A DNA stretch of 64,000 nt, taken from assembly GCF_050947335.1 (NCBI RefSeq), contig NW_027474175.1:1-64000 (forward strand), in the 5' to 3' direction. Source of the DNA: Megachile rotundata. Taxonomy: Eukaryota > Arthropoda > Insecta > Hymenoptera > Megachilidae. Shown piece after piece: positions 27,001 through 41,744 of this stretch. Every line of letters begins with the position of its first letter. Within the stretch, counting starts at the first letter, position 1. The position numbers were made by a program, and so were the translations under genes. The notes below the pieces were generated by a model. It worked only from the letters and a program-made list of their open reading frames with translations. It made no database searches and was not told the origin of the DNA.

Positions 27001-28993
27001 CTAACTCATATTATTAGCCATATTATGCTTATATGATCGATAGAACGAGAATTACTATACTCACTACTCCTAGTATTATCAATCTAACTCATATTATTAG
27101 CCATATTATGCTTATATTATCGATAGAACGACAATTACTCTACTTATTACTCTTATTATTATCAATCTAACTCATATTATTAACCATATTATGCTTATAT
27201 GATCGATAGCACGACAATTACTATACTTATTACTCTTATTATTATAAATCTAACTCATATTATTAGCCATATTATGCTCATATGATCGATAGAACGAGAA
27301 TTACTATACTCACTACTCTTAGTATTATCAATCTAACTCATATTATTAGCCATATTATGCTTATATGATCGATAGAACGACAATTACTATACTTATTACT
27401 CTTATTATTATCAATCTAACTCATATTATTAGCCATATTATGCTTATATGATCGATAGAACGAGAATTACTATACTCACTACTCTTAGTATTATCAATCT
27501 AACTCATATTATTAGCCATATTATGCTTATATGATCGATAGAACGACAATTACTATACTTATTACTCTTATTATTATCAATCTAACTCATATTATTAGCC
27601 ATATTATGCTTATATTATCGATAGAACGACAATTACTCTACTTATTACTCTTATTCTTATCAATCTAACTCATATTATTAACCATATTATGCTTATATGA
27701 TCGATAGAACGACAATTACTATACTTATTACTCTTATTATTATCAATCTAACTCATATTATTAACCATATTATGCAGATATGATCGATCGCACGACATTT
27801 GCTATACCTATTACTCTTATTATTATGAATCTAACTCATATTATTAACCATATTATGCTTATATGATCGATAGAACGAGAATTACTATACTCACTACTCT
27901 TAGTATTATCAATCTAACTCATATTATTAGCAATATTATGCTTAAATGATCGATAGAACTACAATTACTATACTCATTACTCTTATTATTATCAATCTAA
28001 CTCATATTATTAGCCATATTATGCTTATATGATCGATAGAACGAGAATTACTATACTCACTACTCTTAGTATTATCAATTTAACTCATATTATTAGCCAT
28101 ATTATGCTAATATGATCGATTGAACGACAATTACTATACTTCTTACTCTTATTATTATCAATCTAACTCATATTAATAGCCATATTATGCTTAAATGATC
28201 GATAGAACTACAATTACTATACTCATTACTCTTATTATTATCAATCTAACTCATATTATTAGCCATATTATGCTTATATGATCGATAGAACGAGAATTAC
28301 TATACTCACTACTCTTAGTATTATCAATCTAACTCATATTATTAGCCATATTATGCTTATATGATCGATAGAACGAGAATTACTATACTCACTACTCCTA
28401 GTATTATCAATCTAACTCATATTATTAGCCATATTATGCTTATATTATCGATAGAACGACAATTACTCTACTTATTACTCTTATTATTATCAATCTAACT
28501 CATATTATTAACCATATTATGCTTATATGATCGATAGCACGACAATTACTATACTTATTACTCTTATTGTTATCAATCTAACTCATATTATTAGCCATAT
28601 TATGCTTATATGATCGATAGAACGAGAATTACTATACTTCTTACTCTTATTATTATCAATCTAACTCATATTATTAGCCATATTATGCTTATATGATCGA
28701 TAGAACGACAATTACTATACTTATTACTCTTATTGTTATCAATCAATCTCATATTATTAGCCATATTATGCTTATATGATCGATAGAACCAGAATTACTA
28801 CACTCGCTACTCTTAGTATTATCAATCTAACTCATATTATTAGCCATATTATGCTTATAATATCGATAGAACGACAATTACTATACTTATTACTGTTATT
28901 ATTATCAATCTAACTCATATTATTAGCCATATTATGCTTATATGATCGATAGAGCGAGAATTACTATACTCACTACTCTTAGTATTATCAATC
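25840..28993 (+). repeat. Block E, copy 1 (38 monomers)
   Basis: First of three successive copies. Landmarks are TATTCTT (26060), AGCCTTATT (26271), CTCAAATTATT, ACTGCTATT (26651), CATTAATAGCC (26841), ACTCCTAG, TAGCACGAC, GCTCATATG (27276), TTATTCTTATC (27651), CGATCGCAC (27785), GCTAATATG and AATCAATCTCAT. The offset to copy 2 is 3154 bp up to about 28170 and 2822 bp after that. This copy therefore holds an extra 332 bp (four monomers), which duplicates the CATTAATAGCC-to-TAGCACGAC stretch of the same copy. Confidence 0.87.
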
Positions 28994-31815
28994 TAACTCA
29001 TATTATTAGCCATATTATGCTTATATGATCGATAGAACGACAATTACTATACTTATTACTCTTATTGTTATCAATCTAACTCATATTATTAGCCATATTA
29101 TGCTTATATGATCGATAGAACGAGAATTACTATACTCACTACTCTTAGTATTATCAATTTAACTCATATTATTAGCCATATTATGCTTATATGATCGATT
29201 GAACGACAATTACTATTCTTATTACTCTTATTATTATCAATCTAACTCATATTATTAGCCATATTATGCTTATATGATCGATAGAACGACAATTACTATA
29301 CTTATTACTCTTATTGTTATCAATCTAACTCATATTATTAGCCATATTATGCTTATATGATCGATAGAACGAGAATTACTATACTCACTACTCTTAGTAT
29401 TATCAATCTAACTCATATTATTAGCCTTATTATGCTTATATGATCGATAGAACGACAATTACTGTACTTATTACTCTTATTATTATCAATCTAACTCATA
29501 TTATTAGCCATATTATGCCTATATGATCGATAGAACGAGAATTAATATACTCACTACTCTTAGTATTATCAATCTAACTCATATTATTAGCCATATTATG
29601 CTTATATGATCGATAGAACGACAATTACTATACTTATTACTCTTATTATTATCAATCTAACTCAAATTATTAGCCATATTATGCTTATATGATCGATAGA
29701 ACGAGAATTACTATACTCACTACTCTTAGTATTATCAATCTAACTCATATTATTAGCCATATTATGCTTAAAATATCGATAGAACGACAATTACTATACT
29801 TATTACTGCTATTATTATCAATCTAACTCATATTATTAGCCATATTATGCTTATATGATCGATAGAACGGGAATTACTATACTCACTACTCTTAGTATTA
29901 TCAATCTAACTCATATTATTAGCCATATTATGCTTATAATATCGATAGAACGACAATTACTATACTTATTACTGTTATTATTATCAATCTAACTCATATT
30001 AATAGCCATATTATGCTTAAATGATCGATAGAACTACAATTACTATACTCATTACTCTTATTATTATCAATCTAACTCATATTATTAGCCATATTATGCT
30101 TATATGATCGATAGAACGAGAATTACTATACTCACTACTCTTAGTATTATCAATCTAACTCATATTATTAGCCATATTATGCTTATATGATCGATAGAAC
30201 GAGAATTACTATACTCACTACTCCTAGTATTATCAATCTAACTCATATTATTAGCCATATTATGCTTATATTATCGATAGAACGACAATTACTCTACTTA
30301 TTACTCTTATTATTATCAATCTAACTCATATTATTAACCATATTATGCTTATATGATCGATAGCACGACAATTACTATACTTATTACTCTTATTATTATA
30401 AATCTAACTCATATTATTAGCCATATTATGCTCATATGATCGATAGAACGAGAATTACTATACTCACTACTCTTAGTATTATCAATCTAACTCATATTAT
30501 TAGCCATATTATGCTTATATGATCGATAGAACGACAATTACTATACTTATTACTCTTATTATTATCAATCTAACTCATATTATTAGCCATATTATGCTTA
30601 TATGATCGATAGAACGAGAATTACTATACTCACTACTCTTAGTATTATCAATCTAACTCATATTATTAGCCATATTATGCTTATATGATCGATAGAACGA
30701 CAATTACTATACTTATTACTCTTATTATTATCAATCTAACTCATATTATTAGCCATATTATGCTTATATTATCGATAGAACGACAATTACTCTACTTATT
30801 ACTCTTATTCTTATCAATCTAACTCATATTATTAACCATATTATGCTTATATGATCGATAGAACGACAATTACTATACTTATTACTCTTATTATTATCAA
30901 TCTAACTCATATTATTAACCATATTATGCAGATATGATCGATCGCACGACATTTGCTATACCTATTACTCTTATTATTATGAATCTAACTCATATTATTA
31001 ACCATATTATGCTTATATGATCGATAGAACGAGAATTACTATACTCACTACTCTTAGTATTATCAATCTAACTCATATTATTAGCAATATTATGCTTAAA
31101 TGATCGATAGAACTACAATTACTATACTCATTACTCTTATTATTATCAATCTAACTCATATTATTAGCCATATTATGCTTATATGATCGATAGAACGAGA
31201 ATTACTATACTCACTACTCTTAGTATTATCAATTTAACTCATATTATTAGCCATATTATGCTAATATGATCGATTGAACGACAATTACTATACTTCTTAC
31301 TCTTATTATTATCAATCTAACTCATATTATTAGCCATATTATGCTTATATGATCGATAGAACGACAATTACTATACTTATTACTCTTATTGTTATCAATC
31401 TAACTCATATTATTAGCCATATTATGCTTATATGATCGATAGAACGAGAATTACTATACTTCTTACTCTTATTATTATCAATCTAACTCATATTATTAGC
31501 CATATTATGCTTATATGATCGATAGAACGACAATTACTATACTTATTACTCTTATTGTTATCAATCAATCTCATATTATTAGCCATATTATGCTTATATG
31601 ATCGATAGAACCAGAATTACTACACTCGCTACTCTTAGTATTATCAATCTAACTCATATTATTAGCCATATTATGCTTATAATATCGATAGAACGACAAT
31701 TACTATACTTATTACTGTTATTATTATCAATCTAACTCATATTATTAGCCATATTATGCTTATATGATCGATAGAGCGAGAATTACTATACTCACTACTC
31801 TTAGTATTATCAATC
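28994..31815 (+). repeat. Block E, copy 2 (34 monomers, 2822 bp)
   Basis: This copy has the landmarks of copy 1 in the same order without the four extra monomers: ACTGCTATT at 29805, GCTCATATG at 30430, TTATTCTTATC at 30805, CGATCGCAC at 30939, and the rare trio AATCAATCTCAT, GAACCAGAATT and TACACTCGCTACTC near 31563-31630. It is followed directly by copy 3 at exactly 34 monomers. Confidence 0.88.
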
Positions 31816-34683
31816 TAACTCATATTATTAGCCATATTATGCTTATATGATCGATAGAACGACAATTACTATACTTATTACTCTTATTGTTATCAATCTA
31901 ACTCATATTATTAGCCATATTATGCTTATATGATCGATAGAACGAGAATTACTATACTCACTACTCTTAGTATTATCAATTTAACTCATATTATTAGCCA
32001 TATTATGCTTATATGATCGATTGAACGACAATTACTATTCTTATTACTCTTATTATTATCAATCTAACTCATATTATTAGCCATATTATGCTTATATGAT
32101 CGATAGAACGACAATTACTATACTTATTACTCTTATTGTTATCAATCTAACTCATATTATTAGCCATATTATGCTTATATGATCGATAGAACGAGAATTA
32201 CTATACTCACTACTCTTAGTATTATCAATCTAACTCATATTATTAGCCTTATTATGCTTATATGATCGATAGAACGACAATTACTGTACTTATTACTCTT
32301 ATTATTATCAATCTAACTCATATTATTAGCCATATTATGCCTATATGATCGATAGAACGAGAATTAATATACTCACTACTCTTAGTATTATCAATCTAAC
32401 TCATATTATTAGCCATATTATGCTTATATGATCGATAGAACGACAATTACTATACTTATTACTCTTATTATTATCAATCTAACTCAAATTATTAGCCATA
32501 TTATGCTTATATGATCGATAGAACGAGAATTACTATACTCACTACTCTTAGTATTATCAATCTAACTCATATTATTAGCCATATTATGCTTAAAATATCG
32601 ATAGAACGACAATTACTATACTTATTACTGCTATTATTATCAATCTAACTCATATTATTAGCCATATTATGCTTATATGATCGATAGAACGGGAATTACT
32701 ATACTCACTACTCTTAGTATTATCAATCTAACTCATATTATTAGCCATATTATGCTTATAATATCGATAGAACGACAATTACTATACTTATTACTGTTAT
32801 TATTATCAATCTAACTCATATTAATAGCCATATTATGCTTAAATGATCGATAGAACTACAATTACTATACTCATTACTCTTATTATTATCAATCTAACTC
32901 ATATTATTAGCCATATTATGCTTATATGATCGATAGAACGAGAATTACTATACTCACTACTCTTAGTATTATCAATCTAACTCATATTATTAGCCATATT
33001 ATGCTTATATGATCGATAGAACGAGAATTACTATACTCACTACTCCTAGTATTATCAATCTAACTCATATTATTAGCCATATTATGCTTATATTATCGAT
33101 AGAACGACAATTACTCTACTTATTACTCTTATTATTATCAATCTAACTCATATTATTAACCATATTATGCTTATATGATCGATAGCACGACAATTACTAT
33201 ACTTATTACTCTTATTATTATAAATCTAACTCATATTATTAGCCATATTATGCTCATATGATCGATAGAACGAGAATTACTATACTCACTACTCTTAGTA
33301 TTATCAATCTAACTCATATTATTAGCCATATTATGCTTATATGATCGATAGAACGACAATTACTATACTTATTACTCTTATTATTATCAATCTAACTCAT
33401 ATTATTAGCCATATTATGCTTATATGATCGATAGAACGAGAATTACTATACTCACTACTCTTAGTATTATCAATCTAACTCATATTATTAGCCATATTAT
33501 GCTTATATGATCGATAGAACGACAATTACTATACTTATTACTCTTATTATTATCAATCTAACTCATATTATTAGCCATATTATGCTTATATTATCGATAG
33601 AACGACAATTACTCTACTTATTACTCTTATTCTTATCAATCTAACTCATATTATTAACCATATTATGCTTATATGATCGATAGAACGACAATTACTATAC
33701 TTATTACTCTTATTATTATCAATCTAACTCATATTATTAACCATATTATGCAGATATGATCGATCGCACGACATTTGCTATACCTATTACTCTTATTATT
33801 ATGAATCTAACTCATATTATTAACCATATTATGCTTATATGATCGATAGAACGAGAATTACTATACTCACTACTCTTAGTATTATCAATCTAACTCATAT
33901 TATTAGCAATATTATGCTTAAATGATCGATAGAACTACAATTACTATACTCATTACTCTTATTATTATCAATCTAACTCATATTATTAGCCATATTATGC
34001 TTATATGATCGATAGAACGAGAATTACTATACTCACTACTCTTAGTATTATCAATTTAACTCATATTATTAGCCATATTATGCTAATATGATCGATTGAA
34101 CGACAATTACTATACTTCTTACTCTTATTATTATCAATCTAACTCATATTATTAGCCATATTATGCTTATATGATCGATAGAACGACAATTACTATACTT
34201 ATTACTCTTATTGTTATCAATCTAACTCATATTATTAGCCATATTATGCTTATATGATCGATAGAACGAGAATTACTATACTTCTTACTCTTATTATTAT
34301 CAATCTAACTCATATTATTAGCCATATTATGCTTATATGATCGATAGAACGACAATTACTATACTCATTACTCTTATTGTTATCAATCAATCTCATATTA
34401 TTAGCCATATTATGCTTATATGATCGATAGAACCAGAATTACTACACTCGCTACTCTTAGTATTATCAATCTAACTCATATTATTAGCCATATTATGCTT
34501 ATAATATCGATAGAACGACAATTACTATACTTATTACTGTTATTATTATCAATCTAACTCATATTATTAGCCATATTATGCTTATATGATCGATAGAGCG
34601 AGAATTACTATACTCACTACTCTTAGTATTATCAATCTAACTCATATTATTAGCCATATTATGCTTATATGATCGATAGAACG
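31816..34683 (+). repeat. Block E, copy 3 (34 monomers)
   Basis: Landmarks lie exactly 2822 bp after those of copy 2 (GCTCATATG 33252, TTATTCTTATC 33627, CGATCGCAC 33761). The only difference I noted from copy 2 is T to C at 34366. Matching stops at about 34684, where this copy reads ACGAG and copy 2 ACGAC. Confidence 0.88.
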
Positions 34684-36430
34684 AGAATTACTATACTCGC
34701 TACTCTTAGTATTATCAATCTAACTCATATTATTAGCCATATTATGCTTATATGATCGATAGAACGAGAATTACTATACTCACTACTCTTAGTATTATCA
34801 ATCTAACTCATATTATTAGCCATATTATGCTTATAATATCGATAGAACGACAATTACTATACTTATTACTGTTATTATTATCAATCTAACTCATATTATT
34901 AGCCATATTATGCTTATATGATCGATAGAACGAGAATTACTATACTCACTACTCTTAGTATTATCAATCTAACTCATATTATTAGCCACATTATGCTTAT
35001 AATATCGATAGAACGACAATTACTATACTTATTACTGTTATTATTATCAATCTAACTCATATTATTAGCCATATTATGCCTAAATGATCGATAGAACTAC
35101 AATTACTATACTCATTACTCTTATTATTATCAATCTAACTCATATTACTAGCCATATTATGCTTATATGATCAATAGAACGAGAATTACTATACTCACTA
35201 CTATTAGTATTATCAATTTAACTCATATTATTAGCCATATTATGCTTATATGATCGATTGAACGACAATTACTATACTTATTACTCTTATTATTATCAAT
35301 CTAACTCATATTATTAGCCATATTATGCTTATATGATCGATAGAACGACAATTACTATACTTATTACTCTTATTGTTATCAATCTAACTCATATTATTAG
35401 CCATATTATGCTTATATGATCGATAGAACGAGAATTACTATACTCACTACTCCTAGTATTATCAATCTAACTCATATTATTAGCCATATTATGCTTATAT
35501 TATCGATAGAACGACAATTACTCTACTTATTACTCTTATTATTATCAATCTAACTCATATTATTAACCATATTATGCTTATATGATCGATAGCACGACAA
35601 TTACTATACTTATTACTCTTATTATTATAAATCTAACTCATATTATTAGCCATATTATGCTCATATGATCGATAGAACGAGAATTACTATACTCACTACT
35701 CTTAGTATTATCAATCTAACCCATATTATTAGCCATATTATGCTTATATGATCGATAGAACGACAATTACTATACTTATTACTCTTATTATTATCAATCT
35801 AACTCATATTATTAGCCATATTATGCTTATGTGATCGATAGAACGAGAATTACTATACTCACTACTCTTAGTATTATCAATCTAACTCATATTATTAGCC
35901 ATATTATGCTTATATGATCGATAGAACGAGAATTACTATACTCACTACTCTTAGTATTATCAATCTATCTCATATTATTAGCCACATTATGCTTATAATA
36001 TCGATAGAACGACAATTACTATACTTATTACTGTTATTATTATCAATCTAACTCATATTATTAGCCATATTATGCTTAAATGATCGATAGAACTACAATT
36101 ACTATACTCATTACTCTTATTATTATCAATCTAACTCATATTATTAGCCATATTATGCTTATATGATCGATAGAACGAGAATTACTATACTCACTACTCT
36201 TAGTATTATCAATTTAACTCATATTATTAGCCATATTATGCTTATATGATCGATTGAACGACAATTACTATACTTATTACTCTTATTATTATCAATCTAA
36301 CTCATATTATTAGCCATATTATGCTTATATGATCGATAGAACGACAATTACTATACTTATTACTCTTATTGTTATCAATCTAACTCATATTATTAGCCAT
36401 ATTATGCTTATATGATCGATAGAACGACAA
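34684..36430 (+). repeat. Satellite segment related to block C
   Basis: The order CCACATT, CCTAAATG, ATTACTAGCC, GATCAATAG, GATCGATTG, ACTCCTAG, TAGCACGAC, TTATAAATC, GCTCATATG (35659) and CTATCTCAT is that of block C (18.7-21.3 kb), but without its indels. The B head at 35194 has a private CTATTAG in place of CTCTTAG, shared only with 41421, 75 monomers further on (6227 bp with the 2-bp insertion at 36460). The two segments are therefore recent copies. Confidence 0.78.
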
Positions 36431-37090
36431 TTACTATACTCATTACTCTTATTATTATCACAATCTAACTCGTATTATTAGCCATATTACGCTTATATGA
36501 TCGACAGAACGACAATTACTATACTTATTACACTCACTATTATCAATCTAACTCATGTTATTAACCATATTATGCAGATATGATCGATAGAACGACAATT
36601 ACTATACTTATTACTCTTATTGTTATCAATCTAACTCATATTATTGGCCATATTATGCTTATATGATCGATAGAACGAGAATTACTATACTCACTACTCT
36701 TAGTATTATCAATCTAACTCATATTATTAGCCTTATTATGCTTATATGATCGATAGAACGACAATTACTGAACTTATTACTCTTATTATTATCAATCTAA
36801 CTCATATTATTAGCCATATTATGCCTATATGATCGATAGAACGAGAATTAATGTACTCACTACTCTTAGTATTATCAATCTAACTCATATTATTAGCCAT
36901 ATTATGCTTATATGATCGATAGAACGAGAATTACTATACTCACTACTCTTAGTATTACCAATCTAACTCATATTATTAGCCATATTATGCTTATATGATC
37001 GATAGAACGACAATTACTATACTCATTACTCTTATTATTATCAATCTAACTCATATTATTAGCCATATTATGCTTATATGATCGATAGAA
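36431..37090 (+). repeat. Mosaic satellite segment with 2-bp insertion
   Basis: An ordinary monomer has an extra CA (ATTATCACAATC, about 36459-36462) and is followed by one-off forms: CCATATTACGC (36490), TTATTGGCC, TTACTGAACTT (36768) and TTAATGTACTC (36852). Variant order changes every few monomers, so this looks like a junction zone between blocks. Nothing other than satellite is present. Confidence 0.7.
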
Positions 37091-40000
37091 CGAGAATTAC
37101 TATACTCACTACTCTTAGTATTATCAATTTAACTCATATTATTAGCCATATTATGCTTATATGATCGATTGAACGACAATTACTATTCTTATTACTCTTA
37201 TTATTATCAATCTAACTCATATTATTAGCCATATTATGCTTATATGATCGATAGAACGACAATTACTATACTTATTACTCTTATTGTTATCAATCTAACT
37301 CATATTATTAGCCATATTATGCTTATATGATCGATAGAACGAGAATTACTATACTCACTACTCTTAGTATTATCAATCTAACTCATATTATTAGCCTTAT
37401 TATGCTTATATGATCGATAGAACGACAATTACTGTACTTATTACTCTTATTATTATCAATCTAACTCATATTATTAGCCATATTATGCCTATATGATCGA
37501 TAGAACGAGAATTAATATACTCACTACTCTTAGTATTATCAATCTAACTCATATTATTAGCCATATTATGCTTATATGATCGATAGAACGACAATTACTA
37601 TACTTATTACTCTTATTATTATCAATCTAACTCAAATTATTAGCCATATTATGCTTATATGATCGATAGAACGAGAATTACTATACTCACTACTCTTAGT
37701 ATTATCAATCTAACTCATATTATTAGCCATATTATGCTTAAAATATCGATAGAACGACAATTACTATACTTATTACTGCTATTATTATCAATCTAACTCA
37801 TATTATTAGCCATATTATGCTTATATGATCGATAGAACGGGAATTACTATACTCACTACTCTTAGTATTATCAATCTAACTCATATTATTAGCCATATTA
37901 TGCTTATAATATCGATAGAACGACAATTACTATACTTATTACTGTTATTATTATCAATCTAACTCATATTAATAGCCATATTATGCTTAAATGATCGATA
38001 GAACTACAATTACTATACTCATTACTCTTATTATTATCAATCTAACTCATATTATTAGCCATATTATGCTTATATGATCGATAGAACGAGAATTACTATA
38101 CTCACTACTCTTAGTATTATCAATTTAACTCATATTATTAGCCATATTATGCTTATATGATCGATTGAACGACAATTACTATACTTATTACTCTTATTAT
38201 TATCAATCTAACTCATATTATTAGCCATATTATGCTTATATGATCGATAGAACGACAATTACTATACTTATTACTCTTATTGTTATCAATCTAACTCATA
38301 TTATTAGCCATATTATGCTTATATGATCGATAGAACGAGAATTACTATACTCACTACTCTTAGTATTATCAATCTAACTCATATTATTAGCCATATTATG
38401 CTTATATGATCGATAGAACGAGAATTACTATACTCACTACTCCTAGTATTATCAATCTAACTCATATTATTAGCCATATTATGCTTATATTATCGATAGA
38501 ACGACAATTACTCTACTTATTACTCTTATTATTATCAATCTAACTCATATTATTAACCATATTATGCTTATATGATCGATAGCACGACAATTACTATACT
38601 TATTACTCGTATTATTATAAATCTAACTCATATTATTAGCCATATTATGCTCATATGATCGATAGAACGAGAATTACTATACTCACTACTCTTAGTATTA
38701 TCAATCTAACTCATATTATTAGCCATATTATGCTTATATGATCGATAGAACGACAATTACTATACTTATTACTCTTATTATTATCAATCTAACTCATATT
38801 ATTAGCCATATTATGCTTATATGATCGATAGAACGAGAATTACTATACTCACTACTCTTAGTATTATCAATTTAACTCATATTATTAGCCATATTATGCT
38901 TATATGATCGATTGAACGACAATTACTATTCTTATTACTCTTATTATTATCAATCTAACTCATATTATTAGCCATATTATGCTTATATGATCGATAGGAC
39001 GACAATTACTATACTTATTACTCTTATTGTTATCAATCTAACTCATATTATTAGCCATATTATGCTTATATGATCGATAGAACGAGAATTACTATACTCA
39101 CTACTCTTAGTATTATCAATTTAACTCATATTATTAGCCATATTATGCTTATATGATCGATTGAACGACAATTACTATTCTTATTACTCTTATTATTATC
39201 AATCTAACTCATATTATTAGCCATATTATGCTTATATGATCGATAGAACGACAATTACTATACTTATTACTCTTATTGTTATCAATCTAACTCATATTAT
39301 TAGCCATATTATGCTTATATGATCGATAGAACGAGAATTACTATACTCACTACTCTTAGTATTATCAATCTAACTCATATTATTAGCCTTATTATGCTTA
39401 TATGATCGATAGAACGACAATTACTGTACTTATTACTCTTATTATTATCAATCTAACTCATATTATTAGCCATATTATGCCTATATGATCGATAGAACGA
39501 GAATTAATATACTCACTACTCTTAGTATTATCAATCTAACTCATATTATTAGCCATATTATGCTTATATGATCGATAGAACGACAATTACTATACTTATT
39601 ACTCTTATTATTATCAATCTAACTCAAATTATTAGCCATATTATGCTTATATGATCGATAGAACGAGAATTACTATACTCACTACTCTTAGTATTATCAA
39701 TCTAACTCATATTATTAGCCATATTATGCTTAAAATATCGATAGAACGACAATTACTATACTTATTACTGCTATTATTATCAATCTAACTCATATTATTA
39801 GCCATATTATGCTTATATGATCGATAGAACGGGAATTACTATACTCACTACTCTTAGTATTATCAATCTAACTCATATTATTAGCCATATTATGCTTATA
39901 ATATCGATAGAACGACAATTACTATACTTATTACTGTTATTATTATCAATCTAACTCATATTAATAGCCATATTATGCTTAAATGATCGATAGAACTACA

Positions 40001-40740
40001 ATTACTATACTCATTACTCTTATTATTATCAATCTAACTCATATTATTAGCCATATTATGCTTATATGATCGATAGAACGAGAATTACTATACTCACTAC
40101 TCTTAGTATTATCAATCTAACTCATATTATTAGCCATATTATGCTTATATGATCGATAGAACGAGAATTACTATACTCACTACTCCTAGTATTATCAATC
40201 TAACTCATATTATTAGCCATATTATGCTTATATTATCGATAGAACGACAATTACTCTACTTATTACTCTTATTATTATCAATCTAACTCATATTATTAAC
40301 CATATTATGCTTATATGATCGATAGCACGACAATTACTATACTTATTACTCTTATTATTATAAATCTAACTCATATTATTAGCCATATTATGCTCATATG
40401 ATCGATAGAACGAGAATTACTATACTCACTACTCTTAGTATTATCAATCTAACTCATATTATTAGCCATATTATGCTTATATGATCGATAGAACGACAAT
40501 TACTATACTTATTACTCTTATTATTATCAATCTAACTCATATTATTAGCCATATTATGCTTATATGATCGATAGAACGAGAATTACTATACTCACTACTC
40601 TTAGTATTATCAATTTAACTCATATTATTAGCCATATTATGCTTATATGATCGATTGAACGACAATTACTATTCTTATTACTCTTATTATTATCAATCTA
40701 ACTCATATTATTAGCCATATTATGCTTATATGATCGATAG
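37090..40740 (+). repeat. Block F: further copies of the block E unit
   Basis: TATTCTT landmarks at 37184, 38927, 39176 and 40670 give spacings of 21, 3 and 18 monomers. ACTGCTATT occurs at 37775 and 39767 (24 monomers apart), and GCTCATATG at 38649 and 40392. From 39176 to 40392 the spacing equals that of block E copy 1 (1216 bp). The first copy has one extra 249-bp trimer at about 38100-38340. Neither copy reaches the TTATTCTTATC section, so only about half of the E unit is repeated here. Confidence 0.82.
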
Positions 40741-41744
40741 AACGACAATTACTATACTTATTACTCTTATTGTTATCAATCTAACTCATATTATTAGCCA
40801 TATTATGCTTATATGATCGATAGAACGAGAATTACTATACTCACTACTCTTAGTATTATCAATCTAACTCATATTATTAGCCTTATTATGCTTATATGAT
40901 CGATAGAACGACAATTACTGTACTTATTACTCTTATTATTATCAATCTAACTCATATTATTAGCCATATTATGCCTATATGATCGATAGAACGAGAATTA
41001 ATATACTCACTACTCTTAGTGTTATCAATCTAACTCATATTATTAGCCATATTATGCTTATATGATCGATAGAACGACAATTACTATACTTATTACTCTT
41101 ATTATTATCAATCTAACTCATATTATTAGCCATATTATGCTTATATGATCGATAGAACGAGAATTACTATACTCACTACTCTTAGTATTATCAATCTAAC
41201 TCATATTATTAGCCACATTATGCTTATAATATCGATAGAACGACAATTACTATACTTATTACTGTTATTATTATCAATCTAACTCATATTATTAGCCATA
41301 TTATGCCTAAATGATCGATAGAACTACAATTACTATACTCATTACTCTTATTATTATCAATCTAACTCATATTACTAGCCATATTATGCTTATATGATCA
41401 ATAGAACGAGAATTACTATACTCACTACTATTAGTATTATCAATTTAACTCATATTATTAGCCATATTATGCTTATATGATCGATTGAACGACAATTACT
41501 ATACTTATTACTCTTATTATTATCAATCTAACTCATATTATTAGCCATATTATGCTTATATGATCGATAGAACGAGAATTACTATACTCACTACTCTTTT
41601 ATTATCAATCTAACTCATATTATTAGCCATATTATGCTTATATGATCGATAGAACGAGAATTACTATACTCACTACTCTTAGTATTATCAATTTAACTCA
41701 TATTATTAGCCATATTATGCTTATATGATCGATTGAACGACAAT
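40741..41744 (+). repeat. Mosaic satellite segment
   Basis: This stretch begins as a third partial block F copy (AGCCTTATT, TTACTGTACTT, CTTAGTGTTATC near 41019). It then switches to the 35-kb arrangement (CCACATT, CCTAAATG, GATCAATAG, CTATTAG at 41421). A one-base deletion lies near 41597 (ACTCTTTTATTATC). Confidence 0.7.

Noticed and set aside
36459..36462. Possible target-site duplication of a transposon
   Set aside because: The duplicated CA in ATTATCACAATC is only 2 bp, with no element between the copies.
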